A stretch of DNA of 64,000 nucleotides, taken from the NCBI RefSeq assembly GCF_023700755.1, contig NZ_JAMKOJ010000006.1, positions 236,822 through 300,821 on the forward strand. Reading direction: 5' to 3'. Position numbers and translations under genes: made by a program. A model generated the notes under the pieces. It saw only the letters and a program-made list of their open reading frames with translations. It was not told the origin of the DNA and ran no database searches. This document shows positions 1 through 8,245 of this stretch, in pieces. The stretch is from Allorhizobium sonneratiae. Its GTDB lineage: Bacteria > Pseudomonadota > Alphaproteobacteria > Rhizobiales > Rhizobiaceae. Each line of letters starts with the position of its first letter. Within the stretch, counting starts at the first letter, position 1.

Positions 1-627
1 GATCCGGTGCTGTTATCGCTTTTGAGCCATGCGGATGAAGCCTATCTGTCCGAGACGATCAGGCGGATCAAGACGCTGAACGACAGGCCTGCAATTGGCA
101 GAAGCGCGCTGCTGATGGGATTGGTCTCCAGCCTGCTCATCATGCTGACAACCATCGCCGATGCGGCGCAAAGCGGCCAGGGACCGGCGCTCGATCCCGA
201 TACGGCGCGCATGGAAACACTGGCAGGATTGATTGCCGCGCATGTTCGTCAGCAGCATCTGGCCGGATTTTATGCCGACCGTCTCGGCCTGTCGCTCACC
301 CATGCCAACCGCATCGCCAAGGCCAGAACCGGAAAAACAGTGCAACAGCTGATCACGCAAAAGCTTCTCGAAACGGCACGGCAGGAGCTGATCTTCAGCC
401 ATTCCAGCGTGCAGGATATCGGCCTTGCTCTGGGCTTTGCCGATCCGGCCTATTTTTCCCGCTTTTTCAGCCGCGAATGCGGCGTCACACCGCGGGCATG
501 GCGCATGATGGAACGGCAGAAACTGACGGATTTCACCGATGAGGCCCATGCAGCAGCGGCTGCAATGTCCGCGCCGTCATCTGCAACGGTTCAAGAAACC
601 GCTCCACCATCTGACCCGCGGGGATGA
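1..627 (+). CDS. AraC-family transcriptional regulator, 5' truncated by the window edge
   Basis: The frame is open from base 1, so only the C-terminal part of the protein is present. The last third carries a typical AraC double helix-turn-helix: a first helix pair around 'LGLSLTHANRIAKARTG' and a second around 'VQDIGLALGFADPAYFSRFF', the standard AraC signature. It lies beside pcaR-pcaIJF, where AraC regulators of the 4-hydroxybenzoate gene pobA (PobR) often sit in rhizobia, so a PobR-like role is likely but inferred. The last 95 bases overlap the 3' end of the convergent pcaR, and the tail after the HTH is alanine/proline rich, so the natural stop may have been lost by a small frame change. 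Confidence 0.8.
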   Translation, partial: DPVLLSLLSHADEAYLSETIRRIKTLNDRPAIGRSALLMGLVSSLLIMLTTIADAAQSGQGPALDPDTARMETLAGLIAAHVRQQHLAGFYADRLGLSLTHANRIAKARTGKTVQQLITQKLLETARQELIFSHSSVQDIGLALGFADPAYFSRFFSRECGVTPRAWRMMERQKLTDFTDEAHAAAAAMSAPSSATVQETAPPSDPRG

Positions 628-1309
628 TCGCCGCCGGTGCGCCGATATTGATCGCGGCCACCACCATGCCCCGGTCATCGCGCACCGGAACGGCAATCGA
701 GCAAAGACCGATTTCCAGCTCCTGATCGATCACCGCATAGCCCTGCGCCCTGACGCGGGCGATCTGCGCCAGCAGCGCCTGCCGGTCCGTAATGGTGTGC
801 ATCGTATGGGCTTTGAGATCGGAGCGATCGATAAGCTGTGCGGCCGCCTCATCGCTCAAGGCGGCCAAGAGCACCCGCCCCATGGAGGCGGAACAGGCGG
901 GCAGACGACTGCCGGGCATGAGATTGATCGACATGACCCGCTTTTGCGCCGCCCGCGCGATATAGACGATTTCCACCCCGTCCAGAACCGAGGCCGAGGC
1001 GCTTTGCCCCACCGCCTCCGAGAGCTGATCAAGATGCGGCTGCAAGATCACCGGCAGCGGCGTCGCCTCCAGCCAGGCATGGCCAAGCCGCAGGATTTTT
1101 GGCGTCAACTGGAAAAACTTGCCGTCGTAATCGGCATAGCCCAGTTCCGACAGCGTCAGCAGACAGCGCCTTGCGGTTGCCCGGTCAAGCCCGGTGATAC
1201 TGGCGGCATCGCTGATCGAGAGGCGTGGCCGCTCGTGGCTGAAGGCCTCAATCACCTTCAGACCTTTCGCCAAACCGCCCATCCTGTCCCGCTCACTGAT
1301 CTCTGCCAT
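533..1309 (-). CDS. pcaR: IclR-family regulator of the beta-ketoadipate pathway (PcaR-like)
   Basis: An N-terminal winged helix follows 'GLAKGLKVIEAF', a hallmark opening of IclR proteins, with the recognition region near 'SISDAASITGLDRATARRCL'. The C-terminal effector domain has the usual 'ASMGRVLLAALS' and 'IAVPVRDDRGMVVAAINIG' blocks. It is divergent from pcaIJF, the gene order of alphaproteobacterial pca clusters, and the intergenic region contains an inverted repeat matching known PcaR sites. The frame is open up to a GTG at 1351, but that codon lies in the operator; I prefer ATG at 1309, with ATG 1282 (better spaced purines) as the alternative. Effector by analogy: beta-ketoadipate. Confidence 0.85.
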   Translation of the reverse strand: MAEISERDRMGGLAKGLKVIEAFSHERPRLSISDAASITGLDRATARRCLLTLSELGYADYDGKFFQLTPKILRLGHAWLEATPLPVILQPHLDQLSEAVGQSASASVLDGVEIVYIARAAQKRVMSINLMPGSRLPACSASMGRVLLAALSDEAAAQLIDRSDLKAHTMHTITDRQALLAQIARVRAQGYAVIDQELEIGLCSIAVPVRDDRGMVVAAINIGAPAAIIPAGQMVERFLEPLQMTARTLQPLLHGPHR

Positions 1310-1318
1310 GCATGCCAC

Positions 1319-1351
1319 GTGCGATAATCGAACAAAATTCTTATATCGCAC
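1319..1351. promoter_or_regulatory. PcaR-type operator in the pcaR/pcaI divergent promoter
   Basis: GTGCGATA (1319-1326) is mirrored by TATCGCAC (1344-1351). The first 15 bases, GTGCGATAATCGAAC, are the reverse complement (one central base differing) of the 15-bp PcaR site GTTCGATAATCGCAC described in Pseudomonas putida. It lies between the two divergent genes, so autoregulation of pcaR and control of pcaIJF are both possible. Confidence 0.6.
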
Positions 1352-1447
1352 ATTTTACTTGCCGTCGAGGGAAAACCAAGCCTATCTGATGCGGAGGAGT
1401 GGGTTGCCCTCATCAGGCAGCCTTCATGAGAAACAGCGGGAGTTTTC

Positions 1448-2155
1448 ATGGACAAGACAATTGCCAGCCTGGCGGATGCCGTCAGCGCCATCGGCGACGG
1501 TGCGACCGTGATGATCGGCGGTTTCGGCGGCTCCGGCGCGCCGATCGAGCTGATCCACGCCCTGATCGACAAGGGGCCGAAAAATCTGACCGTCATCAAC
1601 AACAATGCCGGAAACGGTCGCATCGGCATTGCCGCGATGATCGATGCGGGGCTGGTGCGGAAAATGATCTGCTCCTTCCCGCGCTCATCCGATGCCCGCG
1701 CCTTCAACGACCGCTATCTGGCCGGCGAAATCGAGCTGGAGCTAGTGCCGCAGGGCACGCTGGCCGAGCGCATTCGCGCCGGAGGTGCCGGTATTCCGGC
1801 CTTCTACACCCCAACCGGCTATGGCACGGAACTGGCCGAAGGCAAGGTGATTGCCGAATTCGATGGCCGCCCTTATGTGCAGGAGCGCTGGCTGAAGGCG
1901 GATTTCGCCATCGTCAAGGCCCATCTCGGCGATGTGCAGGGCAATCTGACCTATCGCAAAGCGGGCCGTAATTTCAATCCGCTGATGTGCATGGCCGCAG
2001 CCACCACCATTGCTCAGGTCTCGAAAATCCTGCCAGCTGGCGGCATCGATCCTGAACAGGTCGTCACGCCGGGCATTTTCGTCGATGGCGTCGTCGAAGT
2101 CGCCAATCCGCAGCAGGAAGAAGAGCTGATCCGCAAGGGAGTGGCCTACGCATGA
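1448..2155 (+). CDS. pcaI: 3-oxoadipate CoA-transferase, alpha subunit
   Basis: This subunit pairs with PcaJ to move CoA from succinyl-CoA to beta-ketoadipate in the cytoplasm. The glycine-rich CoA-transferase family I block 'DGATVMIGGFGGSGAP' is near residues 17-32, followed by 'INNNAGNG' and 'GTLAERIRAGGAGIPAFYTPTG', all typical of the A subunit. At 235 residues it has the normal length. A GGGAG motif precedes the ATG. It overlaps pcaJ by four bases (ATGA), so the two are translationally coupled. Confidence 0.93.
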   Translation: MDKTIASLADAVSAIGDGATVMIGGFGGSGAPIELIHALIDKGPKNLTVINNNAGNGRIGIAAMIDAGLVRKMICSFPRSSDARAFNDRYLAGEIELELVPQGTLAERIRAGGAGIPAFYTPTGYGTELAEGKVIAEFDGRPYVQERWLKADFAIVKAHLGDVQGNLTYRKAGRNFNPLMCMAAATTIAQVSKILPAGGIDPEQVVTPGIFVDGVVEVANPQQEEELIRKGVAYA

Positions 2156-2841
2156 GCATCGACACACGCGACGACATCAAGCTCTCCAACGCCCAGATCG
2201 CCTGGCGCGCGGCGCAGGACATTGCCGATGGCGCTTACGTCAATCTCGGCATCGGCTTTCCCGAAATGGTGGCAAAATTCCAGCCGCCGGGCCGCGAAGC
2301 AATCTTCCACACCGAAAACGGCATTCTGAATTTCGGTGAAGCCCCTGCTGCGGGCGAAGAAGACTGGGATCTGATCAATGCCGGGAAAAAGGCAGTGACG
2401 TTGAAACCGGGCGCGGCCTTCTTTCATCATGCGGACAGTTTCGCCATGGTGCGCGGCGGTCATCTCGATGTGGCGATCCTCGGAGCCTATCAGGTGGCTG
2501 AAAGCGGCGACCTTGCCAATTGGCGCGTCGGTTCCAAGGGTGTGCCCGCCGTCGGCGGTGCCATGGATCTCGTGCATGGGGCCAAACAGGTCTGCGTCAT
2601 CACCGAACACGTCACCAAAAACGGTGAGCCGAAACTGGTGGAGCGCTGCAGTTTTCCGCTGACGGGCGTTGGCTGCGTTACCCGCGTCTATACCAGCCAT
2701 GCAGTGATCGATATCGTCGAAAAGCGCTTCGTTCTGCGCGAAAAACTTGCCGCCATGACCATGGACGAATTGCAGGCGATGACCGGCGCGAAGCTGCATC
2801 TTGACGGCCCGGTCGCCGATCTCATCGTCCCGGCTTTGTAA
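2152..2841 (+). CDS. pcaJ: 3-oxoadipate CoA-transferase, beta subunit
   Basis: The catalytic glutamate that forms the enzyme-CoA thioester is Glu55 in 'FHTENGIL', preceded by 'YVNLGIGFPEMV', the standard B-subunit layout. It has 229 residues, normal for the family. It starts inside the last codon of pcaI and is followed nine bases later by pcaF, so pcaIJF form one operon. The downstream 'GVGCVTRVYTS' block is also conserved in this family. Confidence 0.93.
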   Translation: MSIDTRDDIKLSNAQIAWRAAQDIADGAYVNLGIGFPEMVAKFQPPGREAIFHTENGILNFGEAPAAGEEDWDLINAGKKAVTLKPGAAFFHHADSFAMVRGGHLDVAILGAYQVAESGDLANWRVGSKGVPAVGGAMDLVHGAKQVCVITEHVTKNGEPKLVERCSFPLTGVGCVTRVYTSHAVIDIVEKRFVLREKLAAMTMDELQAMTGAKLHLDGPVADLIVPAL

Positions 2842-2850
2842 GGAAAGACC

Positions 2851-4056
2851 ATGTCAGACGCCTTTATCTGCGCTTATATCCGCACACCCATTGGCCGTTT
2901 CGGTGGCGGTCTCTCTTCCGTGCGCGCCGACGATCTCGGCGCGGTGCCCTTGAAAGCCTTGATGGAACAGCATCAGGGCCTCGACTGGGAAGCAGTTGAC
3001 GATGTGATTTACGGCTGCGCCAATCAGGCGGGCGAGGACAACCGCAATGTGGCGCGCATGTCGCTGCTGCTGGCGGGTCTGCCGGTCTCCGTCACCGGCA
3101 CGACGATCAACCGGCTTTGCGGCTCCGGCATGGATGCCGTGATCGCCGCGGCCCGCGCCATCAAAGCCGGCGAGGCCGAACTGATGATCGCCGGCGGTGT
3201 CGAAAGCATGAGCCGCGCGCCCTTCGTCATGCCCAAGGCGGAGACCGCCTTTTCCCGCAATGCCGAAATTTACGACACCACCATCGGCTGGCGCTTCGTC
3301 AATCCGGTGATGAAAAAACAGTATGGCGTCGATTCCATGCCGGAAACCGGGGAAAACGTCGCCGAGGACTACAAGATCTCCCGTGAGGATCAGGACAAAT
3401 TCGCCGTACGCAGCCAGAACAAGGCGGCTGAAGCCCAGGCCAATGGCCGTCTCGGCAAGGAAATCACTCCGGTGATCATTCCCCAGCGCAAGGGCGATCC
3501 TGTCGTGGTTGACAAGGATGAGCATCCGCGCGCCACAACGCTTGAAACGCTGGCCAAGCTTGGCACGCCCTTCAAGAAGGAAGGCGGCACCGTCACGGCG
3601 GGCAATGCCTCCGGCGTCAATGATGGCGCGGCAGCTCTGATCATCGCCTCGGAAGCGGCGGCGAAAAAACATGGGCTGACACCGATTGCCCGCATACTCG
3701 GCGGCGCCACCGCAGGCGTGCCCCCCCGCGTCATGGGCATCGGCCCCGCACCCGCCAGCCAGAAGCTGATGGCACGGCTTGACATGCGCGAAAGCCAGTT
3801 CGACGTTATCGAACTCAACGAGGCCTTCGCCTCTCAGGGACTGGCAACGCTGCGCCAGCTCGGCATTGCCGATGACGATGCCCGCGTCAACCGCAATGGC
3901 GGTGCCATCGCCCTTGGCCATCCGCTCGGCATGTCAGGTGCGCGCATCACCGGCACGGCGGCGCTGGAACTGTCGCTTACCGGCGGGCGCTATTCGCTCT
4001 CCACCATGTGCATCGGCGTCGGTCAGGGCATTGCCGTAGCGCTGGAGCGCGTCTAA
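2851..4056 (+). CDS. pcaF: beta-ketoadipyl-CoA thiolase
   Basis: It cleaves beta-ketoadipyl-CoA to succinyl-CoA and acetyl-CoA. The thiolase catalytic set is complete: Cys90 in 'NRLCGSGMD', His357 in '[13 protein letters not shown]' and Cys387 in 'CIGVGQGIA'. The 401-residue length is standard. Being third in the pcaIJF operon distinguishes it from PHB-type acetyl-CoA thiolases, which share the fold. The start follows an AAGGAA ribosome binding site. Confidence 0.92.
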   Translation: MSDAFICAYIRTPIGRFGGGLSSVRADDLGAVPLKALMEQHQGLDWEAVDDVIYGCANQAGEDNRNVARMSLLLAGLPVSVTGTTINRLCGSGMDAVIAAARAIKAGEAELMIAGGVESMSRAPFVMPKAETAFSRNAEIYDTTIGWRFVNPVMKKQYGVDSMPETGENVAEDYKISREDQDKFAVRSQNKAAEAQANGRLGKEITPVIIPQRKGDPVVVDKDEHPRATTLETLAKLGTPFKKEGGTVTAGNASGVNDGAAALIIASEAAAKKHGLTPIARILGGATAGVPPRVMGIGPAPASQKLMARLDMRESQFDVIELNEAFASQGLATLRQLGIADDDARVNRNGGAIALGHPLGMSGARITGTAALELSLTGGRYSLSTMCIGVGQGIAVALERV

Positions 4057-4059
4057 GCC

Positions 4060-5739
4060 TTACAATCTTATCGAATGGAAAGCCCGCAGATGCTGGAGCA
4101 GCGCCTCCACTTCGCGGGCTTTTTCCGTTTCGCTCCAAGACAGTGCTTCGGCGGCAATCGAAGCCATGTCATCCAGACCGGCACGGGTCAGTGAACCGTC
4201 AATCGCCATGCTGGTGCGGCGCATGACGAGGTCTGCCAGATGAACGACGCTTTCACACCGGACGATCCAGTCGATTTCGCGCGCACTCCAGTCCGGCATG
4301 CCTGCCAGCCGGGTTCCATCGGAATGAACGGAGACAAAGGCAAGCACCATCGCAGCCGTTGTGCCATAACGGGCAAGCAGTTGCTCCGCCCGGCTTTGCG
4401 ATATCCGGAAACGCTGGATCGTCTGGGCAATCCATGCCTCGCGCGCCTCAGGCGTTTTCGGAAAGTCCCGGCCACCGCCGATCGGCAGGGCCTCGGTGCT
4501 TTTTAGTCTCGATCGTCCAAGCCGGGTCAGCGCCATATCCGCCACCTCCTCGGCAAAGCCGCGAAAGGTCGTCCATTTGCCACCGACCAACGAGATGATG
4601 GGAAAGCGCCGCGCGCCTTGAGGCTCGATCACCGGAGCCGAATGGTCGCGGCTGATCAGGCCGGGATTGTCTGCATTCGAGGCCGGAAGCGGTCTTATGC
4701 CGCTATAGCTGTAGACGATCTGGTCTTCGCTGAAGCTCAGGCCCGGCAAGAGCGACCGCAGGCTTTCAAGAAAATAGCGGGTTTCCTCAGCCTCGCAGCG
4801 CACGCTTTCGGGATCGTCTGCCGGAATGTCGGTCGAGCCGACCAATGCCAGACCGAGATAGTCATAGACCAGGCAGATACGTCCGTCATCGGCCTCGAAA
4901 TAGATCATGTGACCATCAAGCTGTTTGAGCAGCTCCGGGTGATCGAGCAGGATATGCGATCCCTTGGTGCCGCCGATCAGCTTTGACGGCGCACCCAGCT
5001 TTTCATTCACCCGGTCGATCCATGCACCGGCAGCATTGACGACAAGCTGAGGCAGGAGCGCAAGGGTCTGGCCATTGGCAAGCCGGAACATCAGCCGTCC
5101 CTGATCACAATCGACAAGATCGGTATAGGTAAGGGCAGCTGACCCCGGATGGGCGGCAAGGCCATCAGTCACCAGTTCATAGACCAGACGCTCGGGACGG
5201 CTTATTTTGGCATCATAATAGATGCCGCCCGCAACAATCCGCTCCGTCAGGGCCGGAATACGCTGCCGCGCCGCCTTTTTGGAAAGAAAACGGTGGCGCG
5301 GCATGACCCGGTGGCGCGCACCGTAAACATCATAAAGCCAGAGGCCGAGCTTTACCAGCAATGCACCACGGCTGCGTGGCGCGGTGGTGGAGCCGAAAAG
5401 CGTGCGCAAGGCAGCCGGAATGCCGCGCAGAACCGAAAACACCGGCAGAAAGGTTGGCAAAGGTTCAACGCAATGCGGCGCATTTTTCAACAAAAGATTG
5501 CGCTCCAGCGTCGATTGCGCCACAAGCGAAAACTCACCTGTTTCCAGATATTTCAACCCGCCATGAATGAGGCGGGAGGGCGCAGCGCTGGTGCCTGCAG
5601 CAAAATCGGCCTTGTCGATCAAAACACAGGTCACACCCTGTTCGCACAGATCGCGGAAAAGACCGGCACCATTGATGCCTGCTCCCAGAATAACGACATC
5701 GACCGGCCTTGTCTGCTGTGACAGTGTGTCGATCATCAT
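4060..5739 (-). CDS. GlpD-like FAD-dependent polyol-phosphate dehydrogenase (second copy in the island)
   Basis: An N-terminal dinucleotide-binding motif 'VVILGAGINGAG' is followed by 'SRLIHGGLKYLE', the glycerol-3-phosphate dehydrogenase signature, and by the C-terminal domain seen in full-length GlpD; the length (559 residues) fits GlpD better than the shorter EryB. I start at ATG 5739 (ATG 5736 also possible) because GGGGGAG lies just upstream; the open frame continues further but overlaps the kinase gene. It is the last gene of the minus-strand transporter-regulator-kinase operon, so it probably oxidises the product of the adjacent FGGY kinase and passes electrons to the quinone pool at the inner membrane. 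Plain glycerol 3-phosphate remains a possible substrate. Confidence 0.8.
   Translation of the reverse strand: MMIDTLSQQTRPVDVVILGAGINGAGLFRDLCEQGVTCVLIDKADFAAGTSAAPSRLIHGGLKYLETGEFSLVAQSTLERNLLLKNAPHCVEPLPTFLPVFSVLRGIPAALRTLFGSTTAPRSRGALLVKLGLWLYDVYGARHRVMPRHRFLSKKAARQRIPALTERIVAGGIYYDAKISRPERLVYELVTDGLAAHPGSAALTYTDLVDCDQGRLMFRLANGQTLALLPQLVVNAAGAWIDRVNEKLGAPSKLIGGTKGSHILLDHPELLKQLDGHMIYFEADDGRICLVYDYLGLALVGSTDIPADDPESVRCEAEETRYFLESLRSLLPGLSFSEDQIVYSYSGIRPLPASNADNPGLISRDHSAPVIEPQGARRFPIISLVGGKWTTFRGFAEEVADMALTRLGRSRLKSTEALPIGGGRDFPKTPEAREAWIAQTIQRFRISQSRAEQLLARYGTTAAMVLAFVSVHSDGTRLAGMPDWSAREIDWIVRCESVVHLADLVMRRTSMAIDGSLTRAGLDDMASIAAEALSWSETEKAREVEALLQHLRAFHSIRL
4079..4122. terminator. Candidate terminator hairpin inside the 3' end of the convergent GlpD-like gene
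   Basis: AAAGCCCGC (4079-4087) pairs with GCGGGCTTT (4114-4122), followed by TTT on the plus strand. The 26-base loop is long. It sits 22 bases past the pcaF stop and within the last codons of the opposing dehydrogenase gene; there is no other room for a terminator, since the two genes are three bases apart. Confidence 0.45.
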
Positions 5740-5756
5740 AGCTCCCCCGGTCGCTT

Positions 5757-7259
5757 TTACCCCAATGTCTGCAAGCGCCGCCAGATGGGCTTCATCGCAT
5801 CGGCAAGATCGCAAAAGACATCAAAACGTTGCTGATAGGTCAAAATCCGCCCCGGATCGGGCCGATAGACCCGCTCTATTGCGGCCTTGTCCCGTGGGTC
5901 CGCAAGGGGGGAGGCAAAGAGCCCGACGCCCGCCCCGGCACAAAGTGCCGCCCCCCAGGCGGCTGCTTCTTCCGTCTGCGTCACCGTCACCGGCATGGCC
6001 AGCACATCGGCAAAGAGCTGCGCCACCAGCGGATTACGCGAAACGCCACCCGTCAGCCTTGCCTGCATCAGAGGAAAACCACCCTTCAGCGCATCGACAT
6101 GGATGCGATGGTTGAAGGCAATGCCTTCCAGCACAGCCCGCAGCATGTCGCCGCGCTCATGCCAGCCATTCAAGCCGAAAAAGCCGGCGCTGGCCTCCGA
6201 GCCATAGGGTGAACCGAAAAGGTAAGGATGAAACATCACCGGAGAGGCGCGGCTGAAGGCTGCTTCGATCTCTGGCACCAGCAGGTCATGGATCGATTGG
6301 CCGCGCGCCTGCCGTTCCGCCGCACAAAGCCTGTCGAGAAACCAGTCGTAATTGGTGGTCGAGGCCGGTGAAATTGCCATGGCGTTCCATTCACCCGGCT
6401 GAATACCATTGCGGCAGAACCAGGAGGGATCGATCTTCGGCTCCAGTGTCAGGGTCTCGTTGATCGAATAGGTTCCGGCGATGACAGCGGCAATGCCCTC
6501 GCCATAGCCGCCAATGCCGAGCGCCGAGGCCGTCACGTCATGCAGACCGGCAACGACCGGCGTCCCGGCCAGCAAACCCGTCCGTCTGGCGGCATCTTCC
6601 GTCACATAACCGGCAATCGCATCGGAAGCATAGGCAGGCGGCAGGGCCTGCGCCAGATCCTGCAAACCAAAAAGATCAAGCGCTTCACGACTGTATTGCT
6701 GGGTTCGGACATCGGTAAAGGAGGTGCTCGCCTCGGTCAGATCAGTGCCGACCGTGCCGGTCAGGCAATAACGCAGCCAGTCCTTGCAGCTCAGGATATG
6801 GCCGATACGGGCATAGCGTTCCGGCTGATGCCGCTCGATCCAGCCGAGCAGGCTGGACGGTGCTGAGGCATGCGGCAATTGCCCGGTGAGATGCAGCATG
6901 GCATCCGCCGCCTCACCGTCACACCACTGGCTCGCAAGCTCGCCCGCCCGGCTGTCCAGCGACAGAATGCCGGGACCAAGGGGCGCGCCATGACGGTCGA
7001 GGAGATAGAGCCCATCGCCATGGGCGGTTGCGGCAACGGCGGCAACATCGGATTGCGGCCGTCCGGAAAGCCGCATCACCTCACGGATGGCCTCTGCCGT
7101 TGCCTGCCAAAGCCCCGCCATATCCCGCTCGACATGACGCGGCTCTGGCAGCAACTGGCTGACGCGCCGCCGCGCCACAGCAAGCTGGCGGCCTGTTTCA
7201 TCGAACAGAACTGCCTTGGTCACGGTCAAACCGCTATCGATCCCCAACAGGCTTGGCAC
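5757..7259 (-). CDS. FGGY-family carbohydrate kinase (L-xylulose/polyol kinase-like)
   Basis: The first FGGY ATP-binding block is 'LLGIDSGLTVTKAVLFD' near residue 4, and the C-terminal family block appears as 'RLTGGVSRNPLVAQLFADVL' around residue 405. Over its length the layout resembles E. coli LyxK (e.g. 'GDGLYLLD', 'LSCKDWLRYCLTG', 'PYLFGSPYGSEASAGFFGL'). It is not a copy of EryA, which lies elsewhere in the island. It starts 14 bases after the DeoR regulator stop and is followed by the GlpD-like gene, giving a kinase-dehydrogenase pair parallel to EryA-EryB. Substrate unknown; a pentitol, threitol or ketose are all reasonable. Confidence 0.82.
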   Translation of the reverse strand: MPSLLGIDSGLTVTKAVLFDETGRQLAVARRRVSQLLPEPRHVERDMAGLWQATAEAIREVMRLSGRPQSDVAAVAATAHGDGLYLLDRHGAPLGPGILSLDSRAGELASQWCDGEAADAMLHLTGQLPHASAPSSLLGWIERHQPERYARIGHILSCKDWLRYCLTGTVGTDLTEASTSFTDVRTQQYSREALDLFGLQDLAQALPPAYASDAIAGYVTEDAARRTGLLAGTPVVAGLHDVTASALGIGGYGEGIAAVIAGTYSINETLTLEPKIDPSWFCRNGIQPGEWNAMAISPASTTNYDWFLDRLCAAERQARGQSIHDLLVPEIEAAFSRASPVMFHPYLFGSPYGSEASAGFFGLNGWHERGDMLRAVLEGIAFNHRIHVDALKGGFPLMQARLTGGVSRNPLVAQLFADVLAMPVTVTQTEEAAAWGAALCAGAGVGLFASPLADPRDKAAIERVYRPDPGRILTYQQRFDVFCDLADAMKPIWRRLQTLG

Positions 7260-7273
7260 AGTTTTCCCCTCCC

Positions 7274-8119
7274 TCAGGCGCGTTGAGATTTTACCTCGTC
7301 GGCAACCAGGACATTGACCCCCTTGTCGCGCAGCCGGTCCAGAGCGGACATCGGCATGGTGTCATCGACAATGACGACATCGAAATCTTTAAGCGCGGCA
7401 AAACAGTGCAGCGCCCGCCGCTCGAACTTGGTCGTATCGGCCAGCAGAATGCGTTTTGCCGCGCTGTCAAACATGGCGCGCTTGGTATCGACCATTTCCG
7501 GCGACTGGTGAAAGGCCGTATCATCCAAGATCGCCGACATCGACATGAACGCCGTATCGGCGCGCAACCGACCGATTTCCTGAATGGTGATATGGCCCAT
7601 AAAGGCATTGCACCAATTGTAATATTGTCCGCCAAGGCTGATCAGCGTCAGATCGCGGATATCCTTCAGCGTGTTGATCAGCGTCAGCGAATTGGTGATC
7701 GCCGTCAGCGGCACCTTGCCGGGCAATTGCCCGGCCATATGCTGGACCGTGGTGGAATCGTCGAGAAAAATCGCCTGCCCTGGCTCAATGAAGGTCAGGG
7801 CCGCATCGGCAATCTGCTGTTTTTCCCGCCCCTGCCGACTGGCCCGATAAACGTCGCTGGCCTCGATCAGGCTGGTCGGTGTGGCCGAAACGATACCGCG
7901 CGTCTTGCGGAACAGGCCGCGACTGACCAGATCATCGACATCGCGATGCGCCGTCATCAGGCTGATACCGAAGCGATCCGTCAGATCCTCGATACGAAGC
8001 GAGCCTTCCGCCATCACCGCCTCGGCAATCAGCTGCCTTCGCACCAGTTGCCTGGCATGGCGGCTGTCGCTTGGCAGTTCTTCAGCCAGCAGCGTTTCGA
8101 TTTTGGCTTTTTCGCTCAC
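7274..8119 (-). CDS. DeoR-family transcriptional regulator
   Basis: An N-terminal winged helix is visible near residues 28-70 ('RQLIAEAVMAEGSLRIEDLTD', then 'GISLMTAHRDVDDL', the DeoR recognition helix). The C-terminal sugar-phosphate sensor domain has 'EPGQAIFLDDSTTVQHMA' and 'ILLADTTKFERRALHCFA'. The start is a GTG at 8119. A DeoR regulator (EryR) is known beside the erythritol transporter genes of rhizobia, so this is a candidate equivalent; its position ahead of the kinase and GlpD-like genes suggests it controls that operon in response to a phosphorylated intermediate. Confidence 0.85.
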   Translation of the reverse strand: MSEKAKIETLLAEELPSDSRHARQLVRRQLIAEAVMAEGSLRIEDLTDRFGISLMTAHRDVDDLVSRGLFRKTRGIVSATPTSLIEASDVYRASRQGREKQQIADAALTFIEPGQAIFLDDSTTVQHMAGQLPGKVPLTAITNSLTLINTLKDIRDLTLISLGGQYYNWCNAFMGHITIQEIGRLRADTAFMSMSAILDDTAFHQSPEMVDTKRAMFDSAAKRILLADTTKFERRALHCFAALKDFDVVIVDDTMPMSALDRLRDKGVNVLVADEVKSQRA

Positions 8120-8245
8120 GGTTTCATCCGGTTATGATCACAATCGGCGCAGTCCTATCAGATATATATCTCAGTAACCGATTCCGGTCCTGTCAGCAAA
8201 ACATTGCGAAAAAGGGAAACGGGCTTGCCCGCTTCCCTTCCCGTT
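8120..8245. other. Intergenic gap with short palindrome between binding-protein and DeoR genes
   Basis: This 126-base gap includes AGATATATATCT at 8160-8171, a perfect 12-bp palindrome 41 bases before the DeoR start. It could be a regulator site or part of an internal promoter. No gene is seen here. Confidence 0.3.
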
